Part shown: piece by piece, positions 43,311 to 64,000 of the stretch
Numbering within the stretch: position 1 is the first letter of the stretch
How the letters are laid out: the number at the start of each line of letters is the position of its first letter
Origin: Trematomus loennbergii
Taxonomy: Eukaryota; Chordata; Actinopteri; Perciformes; Nototheniidae
NCBI GenBank assembly: GCA_012861695.1
Contig: JAAOOA010000179.1
Span: 310,001-374,000 of the forward strand
Reading direction: 5' to 3'
DNA length: 64,000 nt
Notes under the pieces: model-generated
Seen by the model: the letters and a program-made list of their open reading frames with translations, nothing else
Database searches by the model: none
What the model was told of the DNA's origin: nothing
Translations under genes and position numbers: made by a program

Positions 43311-43979
43311 CCTGACGTTACTCGTAATTGTGGCAACAGAGCTATGAGTTTTGGCAGTGGAAAATATGAAGCCTTTTGGCCGAATGTTTGGACAGATCGC
43401 GATAAACTTATGAAAAGGAGCATTGTCTACATCGAGCCTTGTAATGTAACTATTTATCAAGTTGAAAACAATAAGATGTCTCTCTCAGTTCCTTAAATCC
43501 TCACCTTCTTCTCTTATCCCATGTTGTTTTGTTACTAACCCTTTCTCCTCTGTCTGTGTGAGTGGTTGGTGTTTCTTTCTTGCTGTATGGATGTGGCTCC
43601 CATCTTTAGGCCTCCCAATGCTGTCCCTGGTCCTGCTGTCCCTGCATGGCCCTGCTCCTCCTGCATCCCTCACAGCCATTCCCATTGTTTTATGCATTTA
43701 CATACCATATTCTGTCTTTGCTTTCTAGTCTTGATACCTCCCTTGTGTATTAAACAGTATTATAAGCCATACTGTGTTATGTCCTAAGTATTCACTCTTT
43801 CAGGAAACTAAGGTTGCATTCACACCTAATAGTCCTCTTCTTTGGTGTGTTAAAACATTATAAACACATATAATGACAGACTGCAGTAAGGAGGGCTCTG
43901 ATCAGATTGTACCACAGCCTTTTGTTGTACACAGGGGACCAGTGAGGTGAGCAGTCACAAGCAAATATAAATATATATA
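43311..43979. other. Intergenic, nothing recognised
   Basis: CT-rich segment at 43480-43730 with short open frames on both strands and no motif; AT-rich elsewhere. Confidence 0.3.
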
Positions 43980-44150
43980 TACCAGCCTTTGAGAACACTT
44001 TAATGATCAATAATTATAAAACATATCATATATATTATTCTGAAATGGACCAATCTGCACAATGACTACTTTTACTGTTGCTGCTTTAACTATATTTTGA
44101 TGAGAATACTTTTCTACTTTTACTTGAGGAACATTTTGAATGCAGGACTT
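43980..44150. repeat. Second copy of the TACTCAAGTAC element's central part
   Basis: It repeats 42896-43040 almost exactly (TTTGAGAACACTTTNATGATC, TGAAATGGACCAATCTGCAC). Confidence 0.7.
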
Positions 44151-44439
44151 TTACTGTAACAGAGTATTCTTTTAGACATTATCTAAAGTTATCATTATCA
44201 TTACTTTAGTATCCACTTTAGTATGATGATTAATTGAAAGGGGACCTACAATATCATGCAAAATGCACTTTGTGATGTCTGTTATACATAAATATGTGTC
44301 CCCGGTGTGTCAGGGAACTCACAAAGTGTCAGTAAACAAAACCCTCTCTCTTTTCCTTCGTACCCACACCTCTCTCTAAAAAAGGAGGGTGCTAACAAGC
44401 AGATCCAGAATTTTCGCTCCTATAACGTCATTGGCGACA

Positions 44440-44605
44440 TCCGGCCGACGTGACACGTCCCAACCTATCATCTCCGGCACACGTGACACGTCCCAACCTA
44501 TATTCTCCGGCACACGTGACACGTCCCAACCTATCATCTCCGGCACACGTGACACGTCCCAACCTATATTCTCCGGCACACGTGACACGACCCAACCAAT
44601 CGTCT
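44440..44605. repeat. 33-bp array in a 66-bp higher-order pattern
   Basis: Units of CACGTGACACGTCCCAACCTAT followed alternately by CATCTCCGGCA and ATTCTCCGGCA, so the true period is 66 bp. About five units are present. Confidence 0.85.
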
Positions 44606-45470
44606 CTGTATACAGTCACAGCGCTGTGTGTCTGTGTATTCAGCAGGATGTCTGCTGGAGGCTTAGAGTAAAGTTGTTATATAATACATATAATGGCACT
44701 GTTCTAGCGGTAAACACTTAAGAAAGAACATGTCAAGCTATGTGCTGTATCAGAAACAATGCGCAGCGTGTTTTGGGAGTAATACGCTGTGTGTTTACAT
44801 TAGCAAGCATGCTAACACTCAGAGCTAACCATGGAGCTAACGCTGTAGGCTACTGGAGAGAATATGTGTAACGTAATGCCCTTGTGGTAAAGAGAAAGGT
44901 TTGAGCTCCATACTGTTTCAGAAATAAAGCTTGAAGTGGTTAGGAGCATAACATTGCATTTAATCACCGCAGCGTTTAATCAAATCAAATCAAGGTTTAT
45001 TTATAAAGCACATTTAAAAGCGATTTTTGGTCGGGCCAAAGTGCTGTACATGTAATATTTTAGCTGAGCTTCTCCCCGTACAAATCTCTCAGGGGAAAGC
45101 TGCGTGACGCTACATATATCTATATATATATATAGACATATATATATATGGTCATGTGCACATTAACTACTAACTACAATGTAGAAATGGCAATTACATT
45201 TTTATGTCCCCGACTCCTCCAACAATGCAACATACATATATTATATATATGATTTTAAAAAGAAAGAAAATAGAAGTAATTATAAAATAAAGTGATGCAG
45301 TAAGTAAGTCCAGTGTGCAATATAATGCAACAGAAGAAGAGGTAACGTATATATATATCAAATAAACGTCCTAGAGCTCAGGAGTTAAGCAGTCTTATGG
45401 CAAAAAACTGTGCACTGTGTTGTAATACAATGTATTATAACCAAACATATATACAGAGTGTGTATATATT
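44606..45470. other. Repeat-rich, no gene
   Basis: Holds a teleost repeat with ATCAAGGTTTATTTATAAAGC and CCAAAGTGCTGTACA (44985-45060), TATA microsatellites (45115-45150), and otherwise unassigned sequence. Confidence 0.4.
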
Positions 45471-45726
45471 CAGGGTTGGGTTGTAACGGAATACATGTAA
45501 CGGCGTTACGTAATCAGAATACAAAAATCAAGTAACTGTATTCAGCTCGCGTTATATTTGAAAAACGAGTAATCTGATTACAGTTACTTTCGTAAACCTG
45601 AAGTGAATACATTTTGGAATTATTGGTGGAAAGGTTTCCTCACAAAATGTAATATTCATTACCGGCAGATCTGTGTGCACGGCGCAGCAGCGTGTCTGTG
45701 TCAGCGCGAGAGAGAGAGAGAGAGAT

Positions 45727-46270
45727 ATGGCGCATTTCCACCGCAGGCCTCGCTCGACTTAGTACGGTTTTGTTAGGCCTTGTTAGGCCCGGCTCACTTT
45801 AATGCTGCGCTTCCATTGCAGTTTAGGAACTGGGGTAGTATCTATAGTAACACAGTGTAGGCGGAGCCGTGACGTCATCTTCAATGAGCACCCCAGAAAA
45901 ACAACATCAGCCGTTAGCTGTTAGCACTCAGAGCTCACAGCTCCTCATATCTGTTCAGAAACTAGACAAAAGTTAAACAAGTACAAACCACAGACTGCCT
46001 GTGTCATGGCGAATACAGTCGCTGCTTTATTTATGTCTGTATAGGCCGTTGTTGTGAGTGTGGACGGTCGGAGCATATATTGTGTTAGCTTAGCCGATCT
46101 CCATTTAGACAACACCCATTTTAAAAGGTGTTTCTCCTGCCGTCTGTCTGCAGACTTGTCAAAGCATTAATTCATGGTTTTTACTAACCGGTATCAGTAT
46201 GTTGTTACTTCATCATTTAGAAACGTGTATTACAATTAAATCACGGTCAAATAAATTCATCTTGTTGTAG
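45727..46270. mobile_element. Harbinger-family non-autonomous segment
   Basis: Begins TGGCGCATTTCCACCGCAGG and shares TAGGAACTGGGGTAGTATC with the element end at 31910-32094. Its inner part (GCCGTTAGCTGTTAGCAC, CAGAAACTAGACAAAAGTTA) recurs at 48950-49170 and 59095-59220. Confidence 0.55.
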
Positions 46271-46425
46271 TTGTAGCCCCCTTGCCAGCGCTCTCTCTCT
46301 CTAGTTTAGCATACTCAGCCCGACTCAGCCCTGTTTGTTGGCCCCGATAGACCACGATTTTGTCGAGCCAGAAAAAGGTGAAAAAGTAGCCCCGGGCCGG
46401 AACTAGGTGGGAGGAGAGAGGAGAG

Positions 46426-46938
46426 AGAGAGATGGAGAGAGAGAGAGGGGGTGTACTCCTGTAGGAGGTCAGCCAGATAGGTGGGGGCCAGGTGAGAGGA
46501 GAGAGAGAGAGGAGAGAGAGAGGGGGGGTGTAGGAGGTCAGCCAGATAGGTGGGGGCCAGGTTGTAGAGGGCTTTGAATGTGAGCAGGAGGGTTTTGAAG
46601 TCTATCCAGTATTTTACAGGTAGCCAATGCAGACGGATGAGGATGGGGGTGATGTGGTCAGAGGACTTGGTGCGGGTGATGATCCGGGCAGCAGAGTTAT
46701 GAATGATTTGAAGTTTATTGAGGAGTTTGATGGGAAGGCCTGAGAGCATGGTATTACAATAGTCAATATGGGATGTGACGAATGCATGAACCAGGACTTC
46801 AGTGCTGGATTGAGACAGGGCGAAGTCTGGAGAAGAATGCAGTCTGAGTGATGTTTTTTTATGTGGGGTGCAAATGAGAGGGAGCTGTCCAGAATGACAC
46901 CAAGATGTTGTGTTTGAGTTGTGCTCTTGATAAGCCAT
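46426..46938 (-). mobile_element. LINE C-terminal fragment (L2/Jockey-like)
   Basis: The minus strand encodes STEVLVHAFVTSHIDYCN, NKLQIIHNSAARIITRTK and ILIRLHWLPVKYWIDFKTLL, the conserved region after the reverse transcriptase in fish LINEs. A roughly 70-bp segment coding LAPTYLADLLH with GA-rich DNA is tandemly duplicated at the low end. The fragment has no catalytic motifs and is inactive. Confidence 0.7.
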
Positions 46939-47384
46939 TACAACAGTAAAATAAGTGTCTCCTGTTCACCAACACATGCCCATCTGTTATGGACAAATAA
47001 AGTATTCCAAAAGTATTCTAAAAGTAATCTGAATACGTTACTTTTTTAAGACACGTAACTATTCGGATTCGGATTACTTTCAGAGCCATGTATTCAGGAA
47101 CTAACTACATTTACAAAGTAACCCTCCAAACCCTGTATATATATATATTACTGTATATCATAGAGTTAAGCTGAATAAGCCTCATACTGCTCTGTCCTGC
47201 CTCTTTCTTGTTGCAGAGGTCACAGCTTGGTCAGAGTGGGGGAGGGGAGGGCTGGGCTATCAGGTGCACCTGCAGCTGCAGAAGCATGCTTTGCAAATGG
47301 AAGCTTTGAAGATGCACAGTGAAACGAGCCACAGCAATATTGCCATTTCTCCCGTTGTTGACTCCCTGAATCCTGATGCTATTT

Positions 47385-48650
47385 TTACATTTACTCAAGT
47401 ACAAGATCTGAGTACTTCTACATTTACTCAAGTACAAGATCTGAGTACTTCTACATTTACTCAAGTACAAGATCTGAGTACTTCTACATTTACTCAAGTA
47501 CAAGATCTGAGTACTTCTACATTTACTCAAGTACAAGATCTGAGTACTTCTACATTTACTCAAGTACAAGATCTGAGTACTTCTACATTTACTCAAGTAC
47601 AAGATCTGAGTACTTCTACATTTACTCAAGTACAAGATCTGAGTACTTCTACATTTACTCAAGTACAAGATCTGAGTACTTCTACATTTACTCAAGTACA
47701 AGATCTGAGTACTTCTACATTTACTTAAGTACAAGATCTGAGTACTTCTAATTGTACTATAATATCTGAGTACTTCTACTTTTACTACAATATCTGAGTA
47801 CTTCTACATTTACTCAAGTACAAGATCTGAGTAATTCTACTTTTACTCAAGTACAAGATCTGAGTACTTCTACTTTTACTCAAGTACAAGATCTGAGTAC
47901 TTCTACTTTTACTCAAGTACAAGATCTGTGCACTTCTACTTTTACTCAAGAACAAGATCTGAGTACTTCTACTTTTACTCAAGAACAAGATCTGAGTACT
48001 TCTAATTGTGCTATAAGATCTGAGTACTTCTACTTTTACTACAATATCTGAGTACTTCTACATTTACTCAAGTACAAGATCTGAGTACTTCTACTTTTAC
48101 TCAAGTACAAGATCTGAGTACTTCTACTTTTACTCAAGTACAAGATCTGAGTACTTCTACTTTTACTCAAGTACAAGATCTGAGTACTTCTACTTTTACT
48201 CTAGTACAAGATCTGAGTACTTCTACTTTTACTCTAGTACAAGATCTGAGTACTTCTACTTTTACTCTAGTACAAGATCTGAGTACTTCTACTTTTACTC
48301 TAGTACAAGATCTGAGTACTTCTACTTTTACTCAAGTACAAGATCTGAGTACTTCTACTTTTACTCAAGTACAAGATCTGAGTACTTCTACTTTTACTCT
48401 AGTACAAGATCTGAGTACTTCTACTTTTACTCAAGTACAAGATCTGAGTACTTCTACTTTTACTCAAGTACAAGATCTGAGTACTTCTACTTTTACTCTA
48501 GTACAAGATCTGAGTACTTCTACTTTTACTCAAGTACAAGATCTGAGTACTTCTACTTTTACTCTAGTACAAGATCTGAGTACTTCTACTTTTACTCAAG
48601 AACAAGATCTGAGTACTTCTACTTTTACTCAAGTACAAGATCTGTGTATA
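47385..48650. repeat. 33-bp minisatellite, about 38 units
   Basis: Unit core TTTACTCAAGTACAAGATCTG then AGTACTTCTAC. The first ten or so carry ACATTT, later ones ACTTTT, and a middle block carries CTCTAG in place of CTCAAG, often alternating. Two degenerate spacers (near 47750 and 48005) repeat each other. It derives from the tail of the TACTCAAGTAC element. Long open frames across it on both strands are a consequence of a period divisible by three. Confidence 0.95.
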
Positions 48651-48949
48651 TATATGTACAACATATCCAAACCTTTCAATTACTTCTTAAAGACTTGGTT
48701 TCAATTCCCAGTTCCTTGCAAACTTGCTAAAGAAAATGGAAAGACAACTAGGTTACTTTATGAATACATATTATCTATGTTTACAGGATGGTGGAGATGA
48801 TCCAAGCCGTTTTTTAGATAAGCAGATTTCCTCAATTAACACAATTCAGGAAGGACTTGTCCAAGTCTGACATGGCATTCACACCTGAGTCGTTCACAGA
48901 TATTCCATCCAGACAAGGAACTTGACACCACAAAACTAAAACAGTAGCC
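48651..48949. other. Intergenic, nothing recognised
   Basis: Mixed sequence with no repeat or coding signal supported. Confidence 0.3.
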
Positions 48950-49170
48950 ATTAACTGTTAGCCGTTAGCCGTTAGCTGTTAGCACACAGAGATCACAGCT
49001 CCTCATATCTGTTCAGAAACTGGAGAAAAGTTATAAATGTACAAACCAAAGACTGTCTGAGGTATGGTGGATACAGTCACTGCTTTATTTATGTCTGTAG
49101 GACGGTGTTGTGAGTGTTGACGGAGCAGATATGTTAACTTAGTCTAATCGATCAGATCTCCATTCAGAAA
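48950..49170. repeat. Dispersed TTAGCTGTTAGCAC repeat, copy 2
   Basis: Shares GCCGTTAGCTGTTAGCAC, CACAGCTCCTCATATCTG and TTTATTTATGTCTGTA with 45910-46060. Confidence 0.6.
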
Positions 49171-50056
49171 TTCAACAAAATGATTCACGTGCACAATCTT
49201 CACTATGCTTCATCTCGACGTAGGCTACTTTACTTTAAATAACCTACATTTCTCTGCGCGCTTTCCCTGCACGTCCACGTCTCCAAGTGTCACTCAAAAA
49301 GGCCCCATTCGCTTCATATTCTACTTTAAATAACCTACATTTCGTTGTGCTTACAGTTGTGTTGAATATATATACACTAATGGCTCTGTTACTCGATTTT
49401 ATGTACTTGGTTGTGTTGGCTAAAATATTTGCTTGCTTAATTCACCGCTTCTGAATCGTGGCTATTGTAACCTTTTGCTCCGATTCTCCCTCTCTCACAC
49501 TTTCATAACACTCTCTCCCTCTTTCTCTTTCTCTTTGCATTTGACCATCAACTAGCATTGCCTCAGATTCCAAAGGCTCAAGTTGGACCTCTTATCTCTG
49601 ATAAGTTATAACCATCATAAAATGATGTATGTACTTGAAATTGGTCTGGATCAATTCTCAAGGAAATGACTGCTGGTCTGATTTGAACTATATCAATGTA
49701 GTTTCATATTAGACCAGCAGCAGTTCTCACTACAAGGGTTAAACACACTTTTTTCATTTATCAAGGGTAGCCAACACTATGTCAGTGTGAAACTGCTGTC
49801 ATTGTATTGTTGGGCAAAGAGCCATTGAACATTTGGACCTGTATTAAGGAAGCATATTAGATAGTTAGGTATTACTTGTTATACATTAGTAAAAGGGGTT
49901 TGTTTTCAGAGATAGCTCTAATATTTTCAATAATCGAATGAGGCAATCATCTGAAGATAAAATCATAGAAATTGTGAAAATTCAAATAACATAAAATTGT
50001 CCTGCAAGGTTAATAGAATAATAACAAGATATTAATCATTAAATGCATTGTCAATA
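49171..50056. other. Intergenic, nothing recognised
   Basis: AT-rich with a CT-rich run (49485-49535); no gene. Confidence 0.3.
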
Positions 50057-50057
50057 T

Positions 50058-50091
<34 letters not shown>

Positions 50092-50132
50092 TGATTGATG
50101 GATAGATAGATTGATTGATTGATGGATAGATG

Positions 50133-50163
<31 letters not shown>

Positions 50164-50224
50164 TGATTGATTGATTGATTGATGGATAGATAGATGGATA
50201 GATAGATTGATTGATGGATAGATG

Positions 50225-50255
<31 letters not shown>

Positions 50256-50328
50256 GGATAGATGGATAGATAGATTGATTGATGGATAGATGGATAGATA
50301 GATAGATAGATAGATAGATTGATTGATG

Positions 50329-50363
<35 letters not shown>

Positions 50364-50412
50364 TGATTGATGGATAGATAGATGGATAGATAGATTGATT
50401 GATGGATAGATG

Positions 50413-50451
<39 letters not shown>

Positions 50452-50770
50452 TGATTGATGGATAGATAGATGGATAGATAGATTGATTGATGGATAGATG
50501 GATAGATAGATAGATAGATAGATGGATAGATAGATTGATTGATGGATAGATGGATAGATAGATAGATAGATAGATTGATTGATGGATAGATAGATGGATA
50601 GATAGATTGATTGATGGATAGATGGATAGATAGATAGATAGATAGATTGATTGATGGATAGATAGATGGATAGATAGATTGATTGATGGATAGATGGATA
50701 GATAGATAGATAGATGGATAGATAGATAGATGATTATCCATCTATCTTAGATAGATAGATAGATAGATAC
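50057..50770. repeat. Compound GATA/GATT/GATG microsatellite, ~710 bp
   Basis: Tetranucleotides GATA, GATT and GATG occur in a repeating larger pattern (GATTGATTGATGGATAGAT then GATA runs). The long open frame of Ser-Ile-Tyr-Leu units is a repeat product. Confidence 0.95.
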
Positions 50771-51402
50771 AGTTTTACTGACCCTGTTCATTCTTAATAT
50801 ATATATAGTTATTAAATAATATTTTAATTTAAAATGTCTAGAAAATTGTATAAATGGTAAATGGAAATATATATATGTGTGTATACAATTGTGCACTCAT
50901 TTTTATTAAACAAAAGATAGAGAGTAAAATAGATTTTGAAGTTCTGTTGAGATATTGCTCAGAATGCATTTAAACCATACTGCATGTGCCTCTGTGTTTC
51001 AGGGGTGTGAAGTCCAGGTCAGGGTGGGGGAGGGGAGTGGTTAATCAAGAAGTTCATGCACATGATGAACCTGCAAACTTGCAGAGCAATTGAATACCAC
51101 ATTTGGCGCTAAAACTTCAGAGCAGCTAATGCTGCATTCATGCAATACAACAATTACAGTTTTACTGTCCCCGACTCAGTAAGAAGTCCCTATTACAGTT
51201 TCTACACTATGTTAAGTAATCTCTCCTTACAAATCTTATTAGGGATAGTTATTTCAAGTGAGAGCAATTCACTTCATAAGAAATATTTTGGTTTTGAAAC
51301 ATTTTGCAAACTCCAACATGAAGACGCAATGTACTTTACATCTGCACCTGAACGCATCATTACAAACATGGATCGGCACAGAAGAAGATTACTGAGACTG
51401 AA
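50771..51402. other. Intergenic before the inverted duplication
   Basis: Short open frame 51140-51427 on + without motif; no gene supported. Confidence 0.3.
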
Positions 51403-52705
51403 GTATGGGCATAGATATGTCTCATAATTATTTGTGTGAACATAAAAATTATTTGTGTGTAAATATGTGATTTGGAAATGTAAAACACAATCCACAAATG
51501 TATTTAAAAGATTTGCAAACTCACAAATAAATTTGCAAATGTAAAACGGATCTGCAAATACGCTAAATATGTTCACAAATAAAAAAAGATCTGTGAATAT
51601 CTCTTTAACATTTACAACTTTCGATCAGGCATTTGTGAATCCATTTTGTATTTGTCGACCAAAAATGCGCTTGTGGATCTCAACTCTCTGCTCGTGGATC
51701 TCAAATGTCTGCTTGTGGATCGTCTTTTACACACACGGAATTTTGAGACAAACTTTCCTCTGGTCTCAGCTAAAATCTACTCGTGTCACTCGGTTATTTT
51801 CGGAAACCACGTGATGGCCTGCTGATGACGACATTTCCGCATGATTTCAAAGTAAGAGCATGATGGCTTGTTTAATGCTCTGTTTTTTTATTATAATGAA
51901 CAGCGAAACGTTAGATGCATTCTTTATCACCATCATCATCATCATCATGTTATGGTGATACAGTTAGTTTGTGTTAGTTTATTGGTTCAATACAGCATAT
52001 ATCGAGCACTTTCGTAGGCATTGATGTTGAAGTACAGGCTACGCCACTTCGGGTCCCGGGGGAGCAGCTGGCAGCGAAGCAGCCCAGAGGAAACTCTTTC
52101 TTCATTGTTTTTTGTGTATTCAGTCAAAGTTACAAAGCACTTCACATTTTATTAATCGCCCTAGTTTTACCTTACCAGTGCAGTAATAAAGTAATCTGTA
52201 GAAAAGCACCGTATTTAGGTCAGCCTTCATAGTAAGGCTACATTAAATGTTATAATATTCATCGTGTCCTTTCTACTGTATATGCATATATTCCTGTCTA
52301 TTGCTTTCATTTGTATTTCATGTTATTATGTTTATACTTGTTTCCACACATTTCACAATTTGGGATGAATGAAGTATCTATCTATGATATCTATCTATCT
52401 ATCTATCTGTCTATCTGTCTGTCTGTCTATATCTATCTGTATATCTATCTATCTATCTATCTATCTGTCTATCTGTCTGTCTATATCTATCTATCTATCT
52501 GCACCTGCAGAGTAAAGGACTTTATACATTGTACATATTATATAAATCCTATAATATTTGTTTCTAACATATAATTTGAAAGTGCTTAAAACAAATGTGG
52601 GATATTCATTTGATAAAAGTAATTGACAAAGAAATTCACGATTGTCATATTTTATTATGTAGGATACAGAACTGGACTGTAGTCAAGTAAACTTACTTAC
52701 ACATT
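51403..52705 (+). repeat. Left arm of a large inverted duplication
   Basis: Runs from TATGGGCATAGATATGTCTC to GACTGTAGTCAAGTAAAC and is matched in reverse complement by 53140-54960 with few differences. Carries a CTAT/CTGT microsatellite at 52378-52500. Confidence 0.85.
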
Positions 52706-53139
52706 CTAAATACGTGTTCTTTTGCGTCAGTGTTTCGATGTTATATTTTATAACCATATAAAGTATTCAAACAATTAAAATACATGCCCTACCGTTGATT
52801 GTGCACACTTTTGCCTGAAATGAATCTGCCACTGCCAGGCCCACGCACAGTCAATATAAAAGTAATTATATTCTTTCATCTGATTTAACCAAATGCTGAT
52901 AGGTTATAGCTACTGAGTGTTCTAGTTTTACTCATGCAATAATGCATAACACAAAAACACTGCAGCCAGTAGATGGCGGTAGTACCCTCTGGGCTTAGAA
53001 CAGCCCTGTTTCCAGCATTGTGACTATGTATTTGCAAAGGATGATACAAGCAAAACAATCTAATCATAAAATTAAATAAAGTTGTTGCATAAATGAAGTG
53101 AGAATAATTCCCTCTTAATCCATAAAATGGAAATACTAA
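52706..53139. other. Spacer of the inverted duplication
   Basis: About 430 bp of unique-looking AT-rich sequence; CTGCAGCCAGTAGATGGCGG near 52960 is the only GC-richer patch. Confidence 0.5.
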
Positions 53140-53453
53140 TAAGTAAAGTAAGTTTACTTGACTACAGTCCAGTCCTGTATCCTACATAATAAAATATGAC
53201 AATCATGAATGTCTTTCTTTTTATGAAATCAGTATCCCACATTTGTTTTAAACACTTGCAAATGATATATGCTAGAAACCAATATTATAGGATTGATATA
53301 ATATTTACAATGTAAAGTCCTGTACTCTGCAGGTGCTGGTAAAGAGCAATACAATGACAACCTTTCCAAACAAAACAACTAGTAGGTAGGTAGGTAGGTA
53401 GGCAGGCATATAGGTATATAGGTAGACAGACAGACAGACAGATGGATATCATG

Positions 53454-53493
<40 letters not shown>

Positions 53494-54960
53494 TACAGAT
53501 AGATATAGACAGACAGACAGACAGACAGATAGACAGATAGATAGATAGATAGATAGATATACAGATAGATATAGACAGACAGACAGACAGACAGATAGAC
53601 AGATAGATAGATAGATAGATAGATATACAGATAGATATAGACAGACAGACAGATAGACAGATAGACAGATAGACAGATAGATATACAGATAGATATAGAC
53701 AGACAGACAGACAGATAGACAGATAGACAGATAGATAGACAGATAGATATACAGATAGATATAGACAGACAGACAGACAGACAGATAGACAGATAGATAG
53801 ATAGATAGATAGATATACAGATAGATATAGACAGACAGACAGATAGACAGATAGACAGATAGATAGATAGACAGATAGATAGATAGATAGATATAGACAG
53901 ACAGACAGATAGACAGATAGACAGATAGACAGATAGATATACAGATAGATATAGACAGACAGACAGACAGACAGATAGATATCATAGATAGATACTTCAT
54001 TCATCCCAAATTGTGAAATGTGTGGAAACAAGTATAAACATAATAACATGAAATACAAATGAAAGCAATAGACAGGAATATATGCATATACAGTAGAAAG
54101 GACACGATGAATATTATAACATTTAATGTAGCCTTACTATGAAGGCTGACCTAAATACGGTGCTTTTCTACAGATTACTTTATTACTGCACTGGTAAGGT
54201 AAAATTAGGCCGATTAATAAATGTGAAGTGCTTTGTAACTTTGACTGAATACACAAAAAACAATGAAGAAAGAGTTTCCTCTGGGCTGCTTCGCTGCCAG
54301 CTGCTCCCCGGGACCCGAAGTGGCGTAGCCTGTACTTCAACATCAATGCCTACGAAAGTGCTCGATATATGCTGTATTGAACCAATAAACTAACACAAAC
54401 TAACTGTATCACCATAACATGATGATGATGGTGATGAAGAATGCATCTAACGTTTCGCTGTTCATTATAATAAAAAAACAGAGCATTAAACAAGCCATCA
54501 TGCTCTTACTTTGAAATCATGCGGAAATGTCGTCATCAGCAGGCCATCACGTGGTTTCCGAAAATAACCGAGTTACACGAGTAGATTTTAGCTGAGACCA
54601 GAGGAAAGTTTGTCTCAAAATTCCGTGTGTGTAAAAAGACGATCCACAAGCAGACATTTGAGATCCACGAGCAGACATTTGAGATCCACAAGCGCATTTT
54701 TGGTCGACAAATACAAAATGGATTCACAAATGCCTGATCGAAAGTTGTAAATGTTAAAGAGATATTCACAGATCTTTTTTTTATTTGTGAACATATTTAG
54801 CGTATTTGCAGATCCGTTTTACATTTGCAAATTTATTTGTGAGTTTGCAAATCTTTTAAATGCATTTGTGGATTGTGTTTTACATTTCCAAATCACATAT
54901 TTACACACAAATAATTTTTATGTTCACACAAATAATTATGAGACATATCTATGCCCATAC
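53140..54960 (-). repeat. Right arm of the large inverted duplication
   Basis: Reverse complement of 51403-52705, longer because its GATA/CAGA microsatellite (53385-53990) is about 500 bp larger than the left one. It ends 30 bases before the first exon of the SET/recombinase gene. Confidence 0.85.
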
Positions 54961-54990
54961 TGAAGCAGCTCCACATGGTGTGTGAAAGAA

Positions 54991-64000
<9,010 letters not shown>

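Larger units (their letters stand above)
45471..47135. mobile_element. hAT-type non-autonomous element with nested insertions
   Basis: Ends are CAGGGTTGGG and, inverted, CAGGGTTTGG, followed by related GTAATC/GATTAC words at both ends. TATATATT and TATATATA outside the ends fit an 8-bp target in AT sequence. A Harbinger-family segment (45727-46270) and a LINE fragment (46426-46938) lie inside. Confidence 0.6.

Noticed and set aside
47231..47734. Long open frames on both strands across the 33-bp minisatellite
   Set aside because: The period is divisible by three, so frames stay open by arithmetic.
50010..50741. 243-residue open frame of Ser-Ile-Tyr-Leu repeats on -, and similar long frames at 53285-54058
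   Set aside because: They are translations of GATA/GACA microsatellites; no start context, splice sites or conserved domain.

Overview
The window reads as ray-finned fish nuclear DNA, most likely a spiny-rayed teleost. Genes have GT-AG introns, there is no operon structure, and the repeats are familiar teleost ones: Rex/RTE, L2 and L1 LINEs, hAT, Harbinger, EnSpm, Merlin, a dispersed TACTCAAGTAC element, and long GATA microsatellites. Almost every coding stretch belongs to a transposable element (TE). The only non-TE-like gene is an unrecognised coiled-coil gene at 37.5-40.3 kb.

Layout. 0-8.2 kb: a HECT-like gene fragment, a PIF/Harbinger transposase, a hAT transposase with a Harbinger MITE in an intron, and a TTAA-flanked MITE split by a hAT MITE. 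8.6-28.1 kb: a nested block. An EnSpm/CACTA (TNP2) transposase on + faces away from a BEN-domain gene on -. One intron of the BEN gene holds an 11.6 kb Merlin element with matching 8-bp target duplications (TTATATTT) and long inverted repeats. The Merlin holds its own IS1595-type transposase, a second divergent gene resembling CCDC106, an L1 LINE inserted in its left terminal repeat, and a hAT MITE. 28.1-36.3 kb: an L2 LINE, a Harbinger element whose transposase is internally deleted, and a complete RTE LINE with 14-bp target duplications. 37.2-40.7 kb: the coiled-coil gene with an in-frame 30-bp repeat array. 40.7-51 kb: minisatellites and nested MITE/LINE debris. 51.4-54.96 kb: a large inverted duplication. 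55-64 kb: a multi-exon + strand gene joining a SET methyltransferase domain, zinc fingers and a tyrosine-recombinase domain; it runs off the right edge.

How the parts work together: the transposases, partner proteins and terminal repeats form self-contained mobile units stacked inside one another, and splice phases let several be read across later insertions. Many of the frame breaks are single-base changes in short homopolymers, so some genes called broken may be intact in the animal. All domain assignments are by eye from sequence; no database search was run.
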